64,000 nt of DNA. Source: an uncultured Collinsella sp. GTDB taxonomy: Bacteria > Actinomycetota > Coriobacteriia > Coriobacteriales > Coriobacteriaceae. The stretch covers positions 1-64,000 of the forward strand of contig CAUFRY010000001.1 in the NCBI GenBank assembly GCA_959028445.1, in the 5' to 3' direction. The notes below the pieces were generated by a model. It had not been told where the DNA came from, searched no databases, and was given only the letters and a program-made list of their open reading frames with translations. This document shows positions 22,060-31,207 of the stretch, piece by piece (within the stretch, counting starts at the first letter, position 1; every line of letters begins with the position of its first letter). A program made the translations under genes and the position numbers.

Positions 22060-22455
22060 TTAGAGGACGAGCTGATGGTAGTCGGCAGGGGTTATGCGGC
22101 CCTCGGTGGCGGCGCGGAAGGCGGCGAGCGCATCGCCCGAGAACGGCATGGCCCAGCACAGGCCGCAACCTGCGGTAATGGAGCCGGGCAAAGGCATAAT
22201 GCGCCCGGGCACGCCGGCATCCAGGCAAAGCTGCTCGCACTCCATCACATCGAAGGTGCTGTCGAACGAAACGATAATCTTGCGCTCGTGGTCGAGGGCA
22301 TCACCGGACGGGCCTTCGCGATGTGCCTCGCGATACGCCGCGGCGTCCGCTTCCTCTTCCGCAGTATGTCCACAGCCACCGCAGCCGCAGGTACAGGGCT
22401 CGGAACCATCGCAAGTGCAAGGCTCTCCCGTGTCGGGACAAATATCGTGAGACAT
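22060..22455 (-). CDS. DUF3343-type protein with Cys-rich N-terminus
   Basis: A 131-residue protein. The C-terminal half (from about residue 57: IIVSFDSTFDVMECEQLCLDAGVPGRIMPLPGSITAGCGLCW) matches DUF3343, a small family often found with selenium metabolism genes. Residues 1-30 hold seven cysteines (6, 13, 15, 21, 23, 25, 28), a likely metal or chalcogen-binding tail. It resembles the second DUF3343 protein at 50123, which lacks this tail. Both genes have the identical leader TTGGAGTTGCCATG. It directly follows mobA (15 bases), in the selC-selB-selA neighbourhood. The function is not established. Confidence 0.7.
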   Translation of the reverse strand: MSHDICPDTGEPCTCDGSEPCTCGCGGCGHTAEEEADAAAYREAHREGPSGDALDHERKIIVSFDSTFDVMECEQLCLDAGVPGRIMPLPGSITAGCGLCWAMPFSGDALAAFRAATEGRITPADYHQLVL

Positions 22456-22470
22456 GGCAACTCCAATCGT

Positions 22471-23103
22471 CTAGGCGAGTAACTCGGCCGCCGCAAACTC
22501 CTCGGGCGTATTGACGTTTTCGAAGCAGAGCGTCGAGCCCGCGGCCTTAACGATCTGCGGTTCATCTATATAACCAGCCTGAACGCGATTGATCAGGCAG
22601 CGAATGCGTTGGCGGTCGCAGGAGAGCAGCTCTTGGGCAACTGGCGCACATGCGTCACGGCGCCAGACGGCGCAAAGCGGCTCAATGCCACGCTCCTCGC
22701 GCGGCACGCACACGTCGAGCGCCTCAGCCTCAACACGATCGGCGAGCGCGCCGATGAGTTCCGGCGAGACAAACGGCATATCGCAAGCGACGATCGCCAC
22801 GAACGGCAATCGCGCCGCGGCCAACGAGCTCGCGATGCCGCGCATGGCACCGGCGGGACCGTCGACGTCCATCACCACGCGGGGGCGCAGGCCATCAAAC
22901 ATAAGCTCCTCAAGGTAGGCAAGCTCGCAGGGGCGCGACGTCGTCACGACCAGCTCGTCGGCAACTGGCGCCAGCCGACCCAGCACGCGCTCGATGAGCG
23001 GCTCACCGCAAAACGCCATGCGCGCCTTATCGCAGCCCATGCGCGACGACATCCCGCCCGCTTGAACGACACAAGAAAGATCGGCCCGTCTTACGGTAGT
23101 CAT
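22471..23103 (-). CDS. mobA: Molybdenum cofactor guanylyltransferase
   Basis: A 210-residue nucleotidyltransferase that adds GMP to molybdopterin to form the dinucleotide cofactor used by FdhF-type enzymes. The signature QAGGMSSRMGCDKARM lies at residues 14-29, with DVDGPAGAMRGIASSL and ACDMPFVSPEL later, and FENVNTPEE near the end. The related MocA (cytidylyl) is possible, but the C-terminus fits MobA. The start at 23103 has GGGGGTGG eight bases upstream. The open frame extends further only because it runs into the selC gene. Confidence 0.85.
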   Translation of the reverse strand: MTTVRRADLSCVVQAGGMSSRMGCDKARMAFCGEPLIERVLGRLAPVADELVVTTSRPCELAYLEELMFDGLRPRVVMDVDGPAGAMRGIASSLAAARLPFVAIVACDMPFVSPELIGALADRVEAEALDVCVPREERGIEPLCAVWRRDACAPVAQELLSCDRQRIRCLINRVQAGYIDEPQIVKAAGSTLCFENVNTPEEFAAAELLA

Positions 23104-23258
23104 ACGGCAAACCACCCCCATCGGTATGCTCAAAACTCGACGCACGAAGCCAAATACCGTCGCCGATAAAGCGGGCGGCACGGCAAACCCATGCAAAAAC
23201 AAAACAGCGCCTTTGCGGCACGCAGCAAGACCGCGAGCACAAAAGCGCTGGTAGCGTA

Positions 23259-23355
23259 TGGCGGGAACGTATGTGAATCGAACACATCCAAGACGTTTTG
23301 CACGCCTCGCAACGGTTTTGAGGACCGCGGAGCCCACCGGAGCCCATCCGTTCCC
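23259..23355 (-). tRNA. selC: Selenocysteine tRNA (anticodon UCA)
   Basis: A 97-base tRNA with encoded CCA, unusually long as expected for tRNA-Sec. The 5' end GGGAACG pairs with CGTTCCC. The extended D-arm reads GGGCTCCGGTGGGCTCC, the anticodon loop is CCTCAAA giving UCA, there is a long variable arm, and the T-arm is TGTGTTCGATTCACA. It lies immediately upstream of mobA and downstream of selB, so all dedicated Sec insertion parts are close together. Confidence 0.96.
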
Positions 23356-23413
23356 AAGTGCGGCGGTATTTTACCAAACCGAGCGGGCCCCATCCCAAAT
23401 AGACAAGCAAGAA

Positions 23414-23478
23414 GTTGCGGTGGAATAGTTCTTACTTAGGCTGCAAGACCCCAAAAACAGGAACTATTTCACCGCAAC
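23414..23478. repeat. GTTGCGGTGA palindrome, copy 3 (variant arms)
   Basis: Outer arms GTTGCGGTGGAATAGTTC and GAACTATTTCACCGCAAC pair. Copies 1, 2, 4 and 5 have CGGACT/AGTCCG in the inner arm; this copy has GTTC/GAAC instead, changed on both sides. It lies 27 bases after the selB stop. Confidence 0.8.
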
Positions 23479-23504
23479 TGAGGAGGCGGGAGCGGGTAAC
23501 CGGC

Positions 23505-25472
23505 CTAGCGCAGGGAGCGCAGGCCGCCGGCATCCTTGTCGAGCACCGTAAAGCGCACGGCATCCAGGTGCTCCAAGATGCTGATGGCGCGTTTGCGCGA
23601 CACGCCCAGGGCCTCGCGCAGCACGCTCGTGGTGGCAGCGCCGCCGGCCGCCTCAATGGCGGCGGCGACGAGCTCACGCGCATGGGCCTCGGCAGCAGCG
23701 GACAGGGCAACGTCGCGCTCGACCTTAACGATTGCGCGGTTGAGGGAAAGCTCGCGCAGGGCACGCGTCATGGTGTCGCGGCCGAGCTGCAGCTGTTCGC
23801 CCACCTCGGGAAGCGCCGGTGCATCCAAGCCGGCCTCGTCAAGCAGCGCGACGATGCGCTCGCAAGCCTCTCGCACCACGCGTGCCGCCGCGGCGGCCGA
23901 ATGCGGATCGAATACCTCGGCGCCCTCGGCGGCGCACACGCCACGCGAGCAGCCCTCGGCAATCAGAGCCGCGGCAACGGCTTCATCAGCGGCAGGCCAC
24001 GCAGCATGGGCAACGGCACCGGGCGTAAAGCCCGTCTCCTTGGGAGCCGCCGCATGCATGGCTGACAGGGTCGCCGCCAGTGCATTCATCGCGGCGTCGA
24101 GCACGGAAGCATCTGCATACAGCGAGCCATCCGAGCCAGCAAGCGCGCGAGCAGCGCCCTTCGCCACCAACACGCGCAGTGCAGTATCGACCTCGCCGAC
24201 GCCAAGATCCAAAGCCGCGGCAACATCAACCGCCGTAACCGGCAACGTCTGCAGCACCAGCCAAGCGCCCACACCGCCCGCGATATCGCCGGACTCGATC
24301 GCCGCATACAGCGCACGCTCTCCTTCGGCAAGCTCGCGCGAGCGACGGCAGCGCGAAAGCAGCACGCGCCCGCCGCCAATGAGCATCACGGGCGAATACG
24401 ACAGCACCACGACATGGTCCCCGGCACGTAGCGGCAGCGAGTTTTCCAAGCGCACCTGAACATTACGGGTCTCGCCCACCGCCATGGGGGCCTCGCCCTC
24501 CATAAGCATGATGCGGCCGACAACCTCGGCCGTACCCGCCATCACATGCACGCGCGCGCCCGACTCGAGCACACGCGGTTTAGCGCCCTCGCGGCCCAGG
24601 TAGGTAAACGTCATCATAAAGCGCAGCGTCTGGCCAAAACGGCCCTCCACGCCGAGCATCTCGCCGCGATCGAGCGCGGCGACGCCACCGCCCACCAAGT
24701 TGAGCGCCACACGCTGACCGGGCAACGCCTGCTGCGTGTCGCCATGCACCTGGATCCCGCGTACGCGGCAGACCGTGCGCGACGGCAGCGCGACGAGCTC
24801 ATCGCCCACCGCAACCGGCGCATCGTGCAGCGTTCCCGTCACGACGGTGCCGGCGCCCTTGATCGTAAAGCAGCGGTCAATCGGCAGGCGCGGCGCGGCA
24901 TCGCTCCGCTCGGCACGCTCGCGACAGGTATCCCAGCAGACACCCACCTGCTCGTCGAGCACCGCAAGCAGCCCGTCAATCCCCTCGCCCGTCTTAGACG
25001 ACACGGGCACAATTGGCGCGCCCGCAAACACAGTACCCGACAAAAAGTCATCGACATCGAGCTCGGCAAGCTCGGTCATCTCGGCATCGGCCAGGTCACA
25101 CATCGTCAGCGCCACCACCATATGCGTGACGCCCAGCAGCTCCAGCACATGCACGTGCTCGCGGGTCTGCGGCATCACGCCCTCGACGGCTGAGACCACC
25201 AGCACGGCAACGTCGATGCCCGTGGCACCCTGCACCATGGCGCGCAAGTAATGCGCATGGCCCGGCACGTCGACAAGGCCGACGATCTTGCCACTCGGCA
25301 GCGCCAGCTCGCCAAAGCCCAACTCCACCGTCATGCCGCGGCGACGCTCGACCTCAAGGCGATCAGGATTCTTGCCGGTCAGCGCCTCGATCAGTGCCGA
25401 CTTACCGTGGTCAACGTGGCCCGCCGTGCCAACGATAACGGGACACTCCACCAGCGCCTGAACCTCACTCAT
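23505..25472 (-). CDS. selB: Selenocysteine-specific elongation factor SelB
   Basis: A 655-residue GTPase that delivers Sec-tRNA to UGA codons by binding a SECIS hairpin. The N-terminal EF-Tu-like G domain shows GTAGHVDHGKSALIEALTG (about residues 15-33), DVPGHAHYL and a VVALTMCD block standing in for NKxD. The last 250 residues form winged-helix repeats, ending in an HLDAVRFTVLDKDAGG segment. The ATG at 25472 overlaps the end of selA (ATGA), so selA-selB are translationally coupled. The target messages in this window are fdhF and selD. Confidence 0.96.
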   Translation of the reverse strand: MSEVQALVECPVIVGTAGHVDHGKSALIEALTGKNPDRLEVERRRGMTVELGFGELALPSGKIVGLVDVPGHAHYLRAMVQGATGIDVAVLVVSAVEGVMPQTREHVHVLELLGVTHMVVALTMCDLADAEMTELAELDVDDFLSGTVFAGAPIVPVSSKTGEGIDGLLAVLDEQVGVCWDTCRERAERSDAAPRLPIDRCFTIKGAGTVVTGTLHDAPVAVGDELVALPSRTVCRVRGIQVHGDTQQALPGQRVALNLVGGGVAALDRGEMLGVEGRFGQTLRFMMTFTYLGREGAKPRVLESGARVHVMAGTAEVVGRIMLMEGEAPMAVGETRNVQVRLENSLPLRAGDHVVVLSYSPVMLIGGGRVLLSRCRRSRELAEGERALYAAIESGDIAGGVGAWLVLQTLPVTAVDVAAALDLGVGEVDTALRVLVAKGAARALAGSDGSLYADASVLDAAMNALAATLSAMHAAAPKETGFTPGAVAHAAWPAADEAVAAALIAEGCSRGVCAAEGAEVFDPHSAAAAARVVREACERIVALLDEAGLDAPALPEVGEQLQLGRDTMTRALRELSLNRAIVKVERDVALSAAAEAHARELVAAAIEAAGGAATTSVLREALGVSRKRAISILEHLDAVRFTVLDKDAGGLRSLR

Positions 25473-26926
25473 CGAGCAATCGCCTTCTCAACGCATGCGG
25501 CAAGCGTCGACGCCGCCGTCTCGATATCGCGGTCGCCCACGAGCGTACGGACGTCAAACAAAATGCGATCGTGCGAGGCGCGCGTGACGACCGGCGTGTC
25601 GAAATCTTGGACGAGTGAGCGCTTGAGTGCGTCAACGGAAAGACGCTCATCGACAAGACGCACGGCAACGCACATGGTGGGCAGCTCGACGGTAGGCAGC
25701 GAACCGCCGCCGGGAGTCGACGACTCCTCGACGATCTCCACCTGAACGGCGCACAGGCAACCGGCCTTGTCGAGACCGGCGACCATACGATCGCGCAGCT
25801 TGCGGGCACGTCGCTCCAAATGGGTCTGCGGAAGCGTAAGCATGCTGAGCACCGGAATATCGCGATGGGCAACATCGGCGCCATCCATGTAGATACGCAG
25901 CGTGGCCTCGAGCGCCGACAGGGCCAGTTTGCCCGGGCGCAGGGCGCGCATAAGCGGATGTGACCCACAGGCCTGAACCAGGTCACGACGGCCCATGATA
26001 ATGCCCGCCTGTGCTGCACCGAGAAGTTTATCGCCCGAGCACGACACCAAATCGAGCCCTGCCGAAACCGAAGCCGGCGTGGTTTCTTCGCCTCCGCGCA
26101 CCAAGATGTCGTCGGGCAACAGCGCGCCCGACCCCTGATCTTCATAGAACAGCAGGCCGTGCTTATGGGCCAGTGCGGCGAGCTCCCGAGAGCCCACTTC
26201 CTCGTGAAAACCCTCGATGCGATAATTGGAAGGATGAACCTTGAGGATCATGGCCGTATCGGGCGTAATAGCTTGCTCATAATCTGCCAGGTGCGTGCGG
26301 TTGGTGGCGCCGACCTCGACGAGCTTGGCGCCCGAGGCCGCCATGACATCGGGGATGCGGAAGCTGCCGCCAATCTCGACAAGCTCGCCGCGGCTGACGA
26401 TAACCTCTTTGCCCGCGGCATGGGTGGCAAGCACCAGCAGCACCGCGGCGGCATTGTTGTTGACCACGAGCGCGTCCTCGGCACCGGTGAGTGAGCGGAT
26501 CAGCTGCGCGGCGTGCTCCTTGCGCGAACCGCGCGAACAGGTGTCCACGCTGTACTCGAGCGTGCTGTAGCCGCGCGCGACCTCGGCCACGGCCTTGGCG
26601 GCCGACTCCGCGAGCGGGGCGCGACCCAAGTTGGTATGGATGACCACACCCGTGGCATTAACCGCTGGGCGCAGGCTCGGCAGCGCGGAGCGGTGCGCAC
26701 GCCACTCGATAGCCGAAGCCAGGTCACGCTTGGAACGCGGGGCGGCGCCGGCGCGAATGGCGGCGCGCTCCTCGTCAAGCTCGGCCGTGACGGCGGCATG
26801 GACCACCGCGTCGCAGGTCTCCCCTGCCGCCTTCACCACCGGCCACTCGGTGAGCAGCTCGTTGACGGAAGGAATGGCACGCAGACGGGCGCGCACCTCA
26901 TCGGACATGTTCTGGCTATCGCTCAT
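25469..26926 (-). CDS. selA: L-seryl-tRNA(Sec) selenium transferase
   Basis: A 485-residue PLP enzyme that converts Ser-tRNA(Sec) to Sec-tRNA(Sec) with selenophosphate. The PLP lysine lies in SCSGDKLLGAAQAGIIMG. The N-terminal helical domain includes RLRAIPSVNELLTEWP, and VNATGVVIHTNLGRAPLAESA and NNNAAAVLLVL are typical of SelA. AAAGG precedes the ATG at 26926 by about seven bases; an ATG six codons later is an alternative. First gene of the selA-selB pair, followed by selC and mobA on the same strand. Confidence 0.96.
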   Translation of the reverse strand: MSDSQNMSDEVRARLRAIPSVNELLTEWPVVKAAGETCDAVVHAAVTAELDEERAAIRAGAAPRSKRDLASAIEWRAHRSALPSLRPAVNATGVVIHTNLGRAPLAESAAKAVAEVARGYSTLEYSVDTCSRGSRKEHAAQLIRSLTGAEDALVVNNNAAAVLLVLATHAAGKEVIVSRGELVEIGGSFRIPDVMAASGAKLVEVGATNRTHLADYEQAITPDTAMILKVHPSNYRIEGFHEEVGSRELAALAHKHGLLFYEDQGSGALLPDDILVRGGEETTPASVSAGLDLVSCSGDKLLGAAQAGIIMGRRDLVQACGSHPLMRALRPGKLALSALEATLRIYMDGADVAHRDIPVLSMLTLPQTHLERRARKLRDRMVAGLDKAGCLCAVQVEIVEESSTPGGGSLPTVELPTMCVAVRLVDERLSVDALKRSLVQDFDTPVVTRASHDRILFDVRTLVGDRDIETAASTLAACVEKAIAR

Positions 26927-27002
26927 GTGCGGCCTTTCAAAACCAAAGGTGAATCAATCGTTCGAACGTCAAACTATCAGCCAATTCGATCGGCTGAGTC
27001 AA

Positions 27003-29120
27003 TCAATCGTTATTATCCACGTGCTCCGTGATCTTTTCCACGCGAACGGCGTTTTCCTGGGTGAGCGCGGCACCTGTCAACGGATCCCAACGCAACGGCG
27101 TATGGTCGAGCGGGCCCACGCCCAAGGCTTGAGCGCCACCGACATCGGCGCCAAGCGAACGCCCGCCGGGGGCGGCCGACGTGAAGATGCACGCCGGATG
27201 CAGATAGGGCGTCGTCTCCACGCGCACGCGGTCGCGGCCCATATCGCTCACGAGCTCGACGATCTCGCCGTCGGCGATGCCCATGTGCGCAGCAGCATCG
27301 GCATTCATCTGCACGGCATCCAGGTCCGATCCAGCCTCGGCGGCACCTTGAGCCGCAAGCCTGCGCGAGGTGTGCGACTCAAAGGGACGGTTGCCACTAA
27401 TGAGGCGAAACATCCCCGGGCCGGGCTCCACAATGGGCGCAATCCAGTTGGGCACACGACCCATGCCGACTCGTTCCCATACGTCGCTTGCCAGCGCAAT
27501 TTTGCCGCCGGCAAGCGGAATCACCGGCTCACCCGTGCGCGACGGCAGCGCCACGCCCGTATCGGCCCAGCCGCGCTCCTTGAGCTCGTCCAGATCGATC
27601 CCAAAAGGCGCCACCTGGGCAGCCGTCAGATCGTCAGACGTAAACTGGAAATACTCGCCCACGCCACACGCCTGCGCCAGACCGGCAAAAATCTCCCGAC
27701 CGGGACGTGTGCCGTCATGCTGCACGGGCAGCACGGCGTTGCGGTAGAACACGCGCGAATCGTTGACGCCCACGACCGTGCCCACACCGCGGTCGGCCTC
27801 CAGATACGTCACGTCGGGCAGCACGAAGTCAGAAGCACGCGCCGTCTCGGACCAACGAATATCAATCGTCACAAGCAAGTCGAGCTGCTGCAAAATACCC
27901 AACCAAGCCTGTGCATTGCCATAGCCCGCACCGGGGTTACTGGCATAGACGATGAGCCCACGCAAATCGCCGGCAAGAATCGACTGACCGATGGTCGTGC
28001 ACAGTCCGCGCACCGGATCGACCAGTGGATAGCGCTCGGACCCCAGCTTGGGCTCGCGCGGCACCGGCGGCGTCGCAAAGCGAGTGGGATCGAGGTCGCC
28101 CAGTGAAAGCGGTGTGGGCGGATTGAGCGCGCCACCCGCATGTCCAATACAGCCCAGCAGCACATCGACCAAGCAGATAGCGCGTGCGGTCTGGGTGCTA
28201 TTGGCATACGCGATGCCGATGCCACCATGAAAACCCGCATCCACCACAGCGGCAGGCGCGGCGGCAGCGAGATCGCGCGCCGTGGCGACAATCTCTGCGG
28301 CCGGCACGTCGCACATCGATTCGGCCCACTCGGGTGTCCAAGCACTGGCCGCCTGCGCCAGCTCGTCAAAGCTTGTGGCGTAGCGGTCCACGAACTCGTG
28401 ATCGTACAGGTCTTCGGCTACCAGCACATGTGCGATACCCAGCAGCAACGCCAGATCGCATCCAGGACGTACGCGCAGCCAGCGGTCGGCAAGCGCAGCC
28501 GAGCCACTGCGCCGGGGGTCAACCACGATAATCTTCGCCCCGCGCCGGCGCACATCGTTGAGCGCATCAACGGCCCCCATCGTCGACGAATCGACAATGG
28601 AGCGCCCCAGATACATGATGCAATCGGTATGCGCCAGGTCGGAGGCGGGGCTGTAGCCCAGACTGTGCTCCCAGCCGGTAAGTCTGCTTACCTCGCAGGC
28701 ACCGTCGGCACCGTATACGTTGGGCGAGCCCAGCGCATGCATAAAACGATACGCCCAGTAACGGTCGAACGAGGGCACGCCGAGCGTCATGCCCAGCGCG
28801 CGCGGACCATGCCCGTCAACAATCCCCAAAAGGCACTCGGCAATCTGAGCAAACGCCTCGTCCCACGAAATCGCATCAAACCCCGAGCCATCAGCTCGTC
28901 GGCACATGGGGTGCACAATGCGGTCGCGCTCGTCAAACGGCATTGCCAGGCGATGCCGTCCGCGGGCACACAGGGCACGCGCCGCGCACGGATGCCCTGG
29001 CACCGGCAACTCGGCCGCCACGCGACCGTCCTCAACTCGTGCCGCAAAGGCGCAATCGGCATAGCATCCCCCGCATGTGGTCACCACGGCGCGACCGTCA
29101 CGCTTCACAGCAGATGCCAT
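27003..29120 (-). CDS. Cytoplasmic molybdopterin oxidoreductase (DMSO reductase superfamily)
   Basis: A 705-residue enzyme with an N-terminal [4Fe-4S] motif (C16, C19, C23, and C51 or C45), then molybdopterin domains with DCIMYLGRSIVDSSTMGA, IIVVDPRRSGSAALADRWLR and a C-terminal dinucleotide-binding domain (GNRPFESHTSRR). No Tat signal is present, so it is probably cytoplasmic. C142 in GADGACEVSR is the best candidate metal ligand; there is no in-frame UGA. No electron-transfer or membrane partner is adjacent. It sits between the formate channel terminator and selA. It could be a formate dehydrogenase-like or sulfur-oxyanion reductase-like enzyme; the substrate is unknown. The start at 29120 is set by AAAGGGG eight bases upstream. 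Confidence 0.8.
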   Translation of the reverse strand: MASAVKRDGRAVVTTCGGCYADCAFAARVEDGRVAAELPVPGHPCAARALCARGRHRLAMPFDERDRIVHPMCRRADGSGFDAISWDEAFAQIAECLLGIVDGHGPRALGMTLGVPSFDRYWAYRFMHALGSPNVYGADGACEVSRLTGWEHSLGYSPASDLAHTDCIMYLGRSIVDSSTMGAVDALNDVRRRGAKIIVVDPRRSGSAALADRWLRVRPGCDLALLLGIAHVLVAEDLYDHEFVDRYATSFDELAQAASAWTPEWAESMCDVPAAEIVATARDLAAAAPAAVVDAGFHGGIGIAYANSTQTARAICLVDVLLGCIGHAGGALNPPTPLSLGDLDPTRFATPPVPREPKLGSERYPLVDPVRGLCTTIGQSILAGDLRGLIVYASNPGAGYGNAQAWLGILQQLDLLVTIDIRWSETARASDFVLPDVTYLEADRGVGTVVGVNDSRVFYRNAVLPVQHDGTRPGREIFAGLAQACGVGEYFQFTSDDLTAAQVAPFGIDLDELKERGWADTGVALPSRTGEPVIPLAGGKIALASDVWERVGMGRVPNWIAPIVEPGPGMFRLISGNRPFESHTSRRLAAQGAAEAGSDLDAVQMNADAAAHMGIADGEIVELVSDMGRDRVRVETTPYLHPACIFTSAAPGGRSLGADVGGAQALGVGPLDHTPLRWDPLTGAALTQENAVRVEKITEHVDNND

Positions 29121-29184
29121 CTCGATTACCCCTTTCACAAGCCAAACACAACAGGCCAAAAGCCCGGCAACGAGCCCCCAGACC

Positions 29185-29221
29185 CAAAAAGCCTCCCGCA
29201 CGGCAACGCCCCGCGGGAGGC
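29185..29221 (-). terminator. Terminator of the formate hydrogenlyase operon
   Basis: GCCTCCCGC pairs with GCGGGAGGC and is followed on the minus strand by TTTTTGGG, about 25 bases after the formate channel stop codon. It marks the likely end of the large operon beginning near 44651. Confidence 0.85.
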
Positions 29222-29243
29222 CCAACGTCAAACAGACGGTACC

Positions 29244-30083
29244 TTACGCCTCGGACTTCTTAGCGTAGATAAACCAGTAGCCGAGCGCGACCAGAACCGC
29301 GCCGCCCACGATGTTGCCCAGCGTGGCGGCGGACAGGTTAAACGCAATGCCCGCGGCGTTGAGTGCATCGGCGCCGGCGACGTCGGCACCGTAGCCGCAT
29401 GCATGCATCACGGCACCCATGGGCAAAAAGTACATGTTGGCAACGCAGTGCTCAAAACCGCAGGCCACAAAGGCGGCGATGGGCAGCAGAATGCCCACAA
29501 CCTTATCGACCACGGTCTTGCCGGCGGTACCAATCCACACGGCAAGGCACACAAAGATGTTGCACAGGATGCCGCGGAAGAAGATCGTCACCCAGTCGAT
29601 TGTCACCTTGCCGGCGGCGACGCTCACCATGGAATTGGCGACCGCCTCGCCGTTGAGCTTGTAAATGCCGGCCATGTACACCAAAAAGACGATGAACAGG
29701 GCACCGACAAAGTTACCGACCCATACGACGACCCAAGCCTTGAGCATCTGGACCAGGGTGATCTTTTTGCTCTTGAGCGCGCAGACCATAAGCGAATTAC
29801 CGGTAAACAGCTCGGCACCGCACACCAGCACCAGCACCAGGCCCAGGCAAAAGCACAGGCCGCCCACGACGCGCTGGGCACCCCAGCCCAGCGTGCCGTC
29901 GCTCAAAAACACCGTAAAGAACAGGCCGCCGAAGGCGATGAACGCGCCGGCGAACATTGCCAACAGAAAGGCCTTAGCGACCGGCAGGTTAGCCTTGGTC
30001 ACGCCGGCGGCCTCGGTCTTGGCCTCGATCGCGGCGGGCGCCAGGCAATCGGGAGTGGGATACTCCACCTTGGAATCTGCCAT
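29244..30083 (-). CDS. focA: Formate/nitrite transporter family channel, probably formate (FocA-like)
   Basis: A 279-residue FNT channel with six predicted membrane helices. Family motifs include AELFTGNSLMV (selectivity segment) and FEHCVANMYFLPMGA. Placement as the last gene of the formate hydrogenlyase operon strongly suggests it moves formate across the membrane to or from FdhF. The ATG at 30083 follows AGGAAAG with a long spacer; the upstream start at 30116 would add eleven residues. A strong terminator follows. Confidence 0.92.
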   Translation of the reverse strand: MADSKVEYPTPDCLAPAAIEAKTEAAGVTKANLPVAKAFLLAMFAGAFIAFGGLFFTVFLSDGTLGWGAQRVVGGLCFCLGLVLVLVCGAELFTGNSLMVCALKSKKITLVQMLKAWVVVWVGNFVGALFIVFLVYMAGIYKLNGEAVANSMVSVAAGKVTIDWVTIFFRGILCNIFVCLAVWIGTAGKTVVDKVVGILLPIAAFVACGFEHCVANMYFLPMGAVMHACGYGADVAGADALNAAGIAFNLSAATLGNIVGGAVLVALGYWFIYAKKSEA

Positions 30084-30122
30084 GTCAATCACTTCTTTCC
30101 TAACAAAATGGAACAAGTGCTC

Positions 30123-30626
30123 CTACTGCTCTTGCCCCAAGCGGACAAAGTGGGAAAAGTCGTTGGCGGCCACGGCGTCGTACACGGCGTCGACGGCCTC
30201 AAAGACCTCCGGGGACATGGGGTTGTAGAACTCCGTATCGCCCGGCTGAATCCCTATGAAGACGATATCTTCGCACGATTGCTCAATCTCTTCGATCAGA
30301 ATCGACAAAGGGAGCGAATGCGTGGTGAACATCGACTTGCGGGCCACGTCACGTTTGTCGAGCAAGCGGATGGAACCGACGGGCAGCGCCATGTCGGCGG
30401 CATCGACCAAAACCAAACGCGGCGGACGCTCGCGCTTGACCTCGATGATGTCATCCTCGGGCGTTTGCCCGCCGTCGATGGTGTACCAACCGGCGATGGG
30501 CGCGTCCTCCATCTTTTTGGAGAGCACGGGGCCGGCGGCATCGTCGGCACGCAGCACGCTTCCCGCCGTGAGCACGATACCCGCAAACGGGGCGCCGTTC
30601 ACGCGGCCATCCACAACGCAACCCAT
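30123..30626 (-). CDS. hycI: Hydrogenase maturation endopeptidase (HycI family)
   Basis: A 167-residue nickel-dependent protease predicted to cut the C-terminal tail from the hydrogenase large subunit once nickel is inserted. Metal-binding positions are recognisable in GSVLRADDAAGPVLSKKM, in VLVDAADM and at the His in FTTHSLPLSIL. The expected Gly-Asn of GN.L in the first motif is GS here. It overlaps the upstream gene by one base and sits in the same operon as its presumed target at 32711. Confidence 0.88.
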   Translation of the reverse strand: MGCVVDGRVNGAPFAGIVLTAGSVLRADDAAGPVLSKKMEDAPIAGWYTIDGGQTPEDDIIEVKRERPPRLVLVDAADMALPVGSIRLLDKRDVARKSMFTTHSLPLSILIEEIEQSCEDIVFIGIQPGDTEFYNPMSPEVFEAVDAVYDAVAANDFSHFVRLGQEQ

Positions 30627-31207
30627 TACTGCAGCCTCCCCGTCAGATACACGCCCGACACATCGCGCACGCGCTCAACCAGATCGCGAAACTTCATTAA
30701 GAACGCGACCTGCTGGGCATGCAGGCCAAAGTCGTCATCGAACACCGAGATGCCGGCCTTGGCCGACCCGCGAAAACCGCGCTCGTCGAGCAGCGCATCG
30801 CAGGCCTCGAGCAGCGACGGCACCGCCGCCTTGTCAAGCTGGCACTCGCCAAAGGAACGGATGGCCTCGAACTTGGTCTTGGCCTCCCCCTCCGGCAGCG
30901 CGTCGACGAGCGAATAGAACACATCCACCGGCACCGACAGGCGCGGCTCAAAGCAATCGAGCACGCCGGTGTGGTGGCCCACGGCGAGCGTGTAGTACAG
31001 CACGTCGCAGGCCTCCTGGGGAACGTCTTCCTCGGTCTCCACAAACTTACGCGTGAGCTCGTAGAAGACCACCTGGTCGGGCGTATGGCCCAGGCAGGGG
31101 TCGGCGACGCCCTCGGCGGCCTCGTCGCTTGCGCGCGAGGCATCGCCAAAAGAGCCGCCGAGCATACCGGGGCCCGCAAAGTAACCAGAGCGGTCCGTGA
31201 GCTCCAT
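30626..31207 (-). CDS. hycH: Formate hydrogenlyase maturation protein, HycH-like
   Basis: A 193-residue protein. From residue 45 onward the match to HycH/HyfJ is clear: VVFYELTRKFVETEEDVPQ, then VLYYTLAVGHHTGVLDCFE and a conserved helical C-terminus. The first 40 residues (Gly/Ala-rich) are extra compared with the Escherichia coli protein. HycH is needed for assembly of the hydrogenase but its biochemistry is not resolved. It is tightly packed between the small hydrogenase subunit and hycI genes. Confidence 0.82.
   Translation of the reverse strand: MELTDRSGYFAGPGMLGGSFGDASRASDEAAEGVADPCLGHTPDQVVFYELTRKFVETEEDVPQEACDVLYYTLAVGHHTGVLDCFEPRLSVPVDVFYSLVDALPEGEAKTKFEAIRSFGECQLDKAAVPSLLEACDALLDERGFRGSAKAGISVFDDDFGLHAQQVAFLMKFRDLVERVRDVSGVYLTGRLQ

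Noticed and set aside
23104..23337. Upstream extension of the mobA frame
   Set aside because: The extra residues overlap selC and have no MobA homology; a ribosome site supports the start at 23103.
28140..30917. Plus-strand open frame of 925 codons
   Set aside because: It runs antisense to well-supported genes (molybdopterin oxidoreductase, focA, hycI, hycH). It has low-complexity His/Gly/Arg composition and no family resemblance. High GC makes long antisense frames common here.
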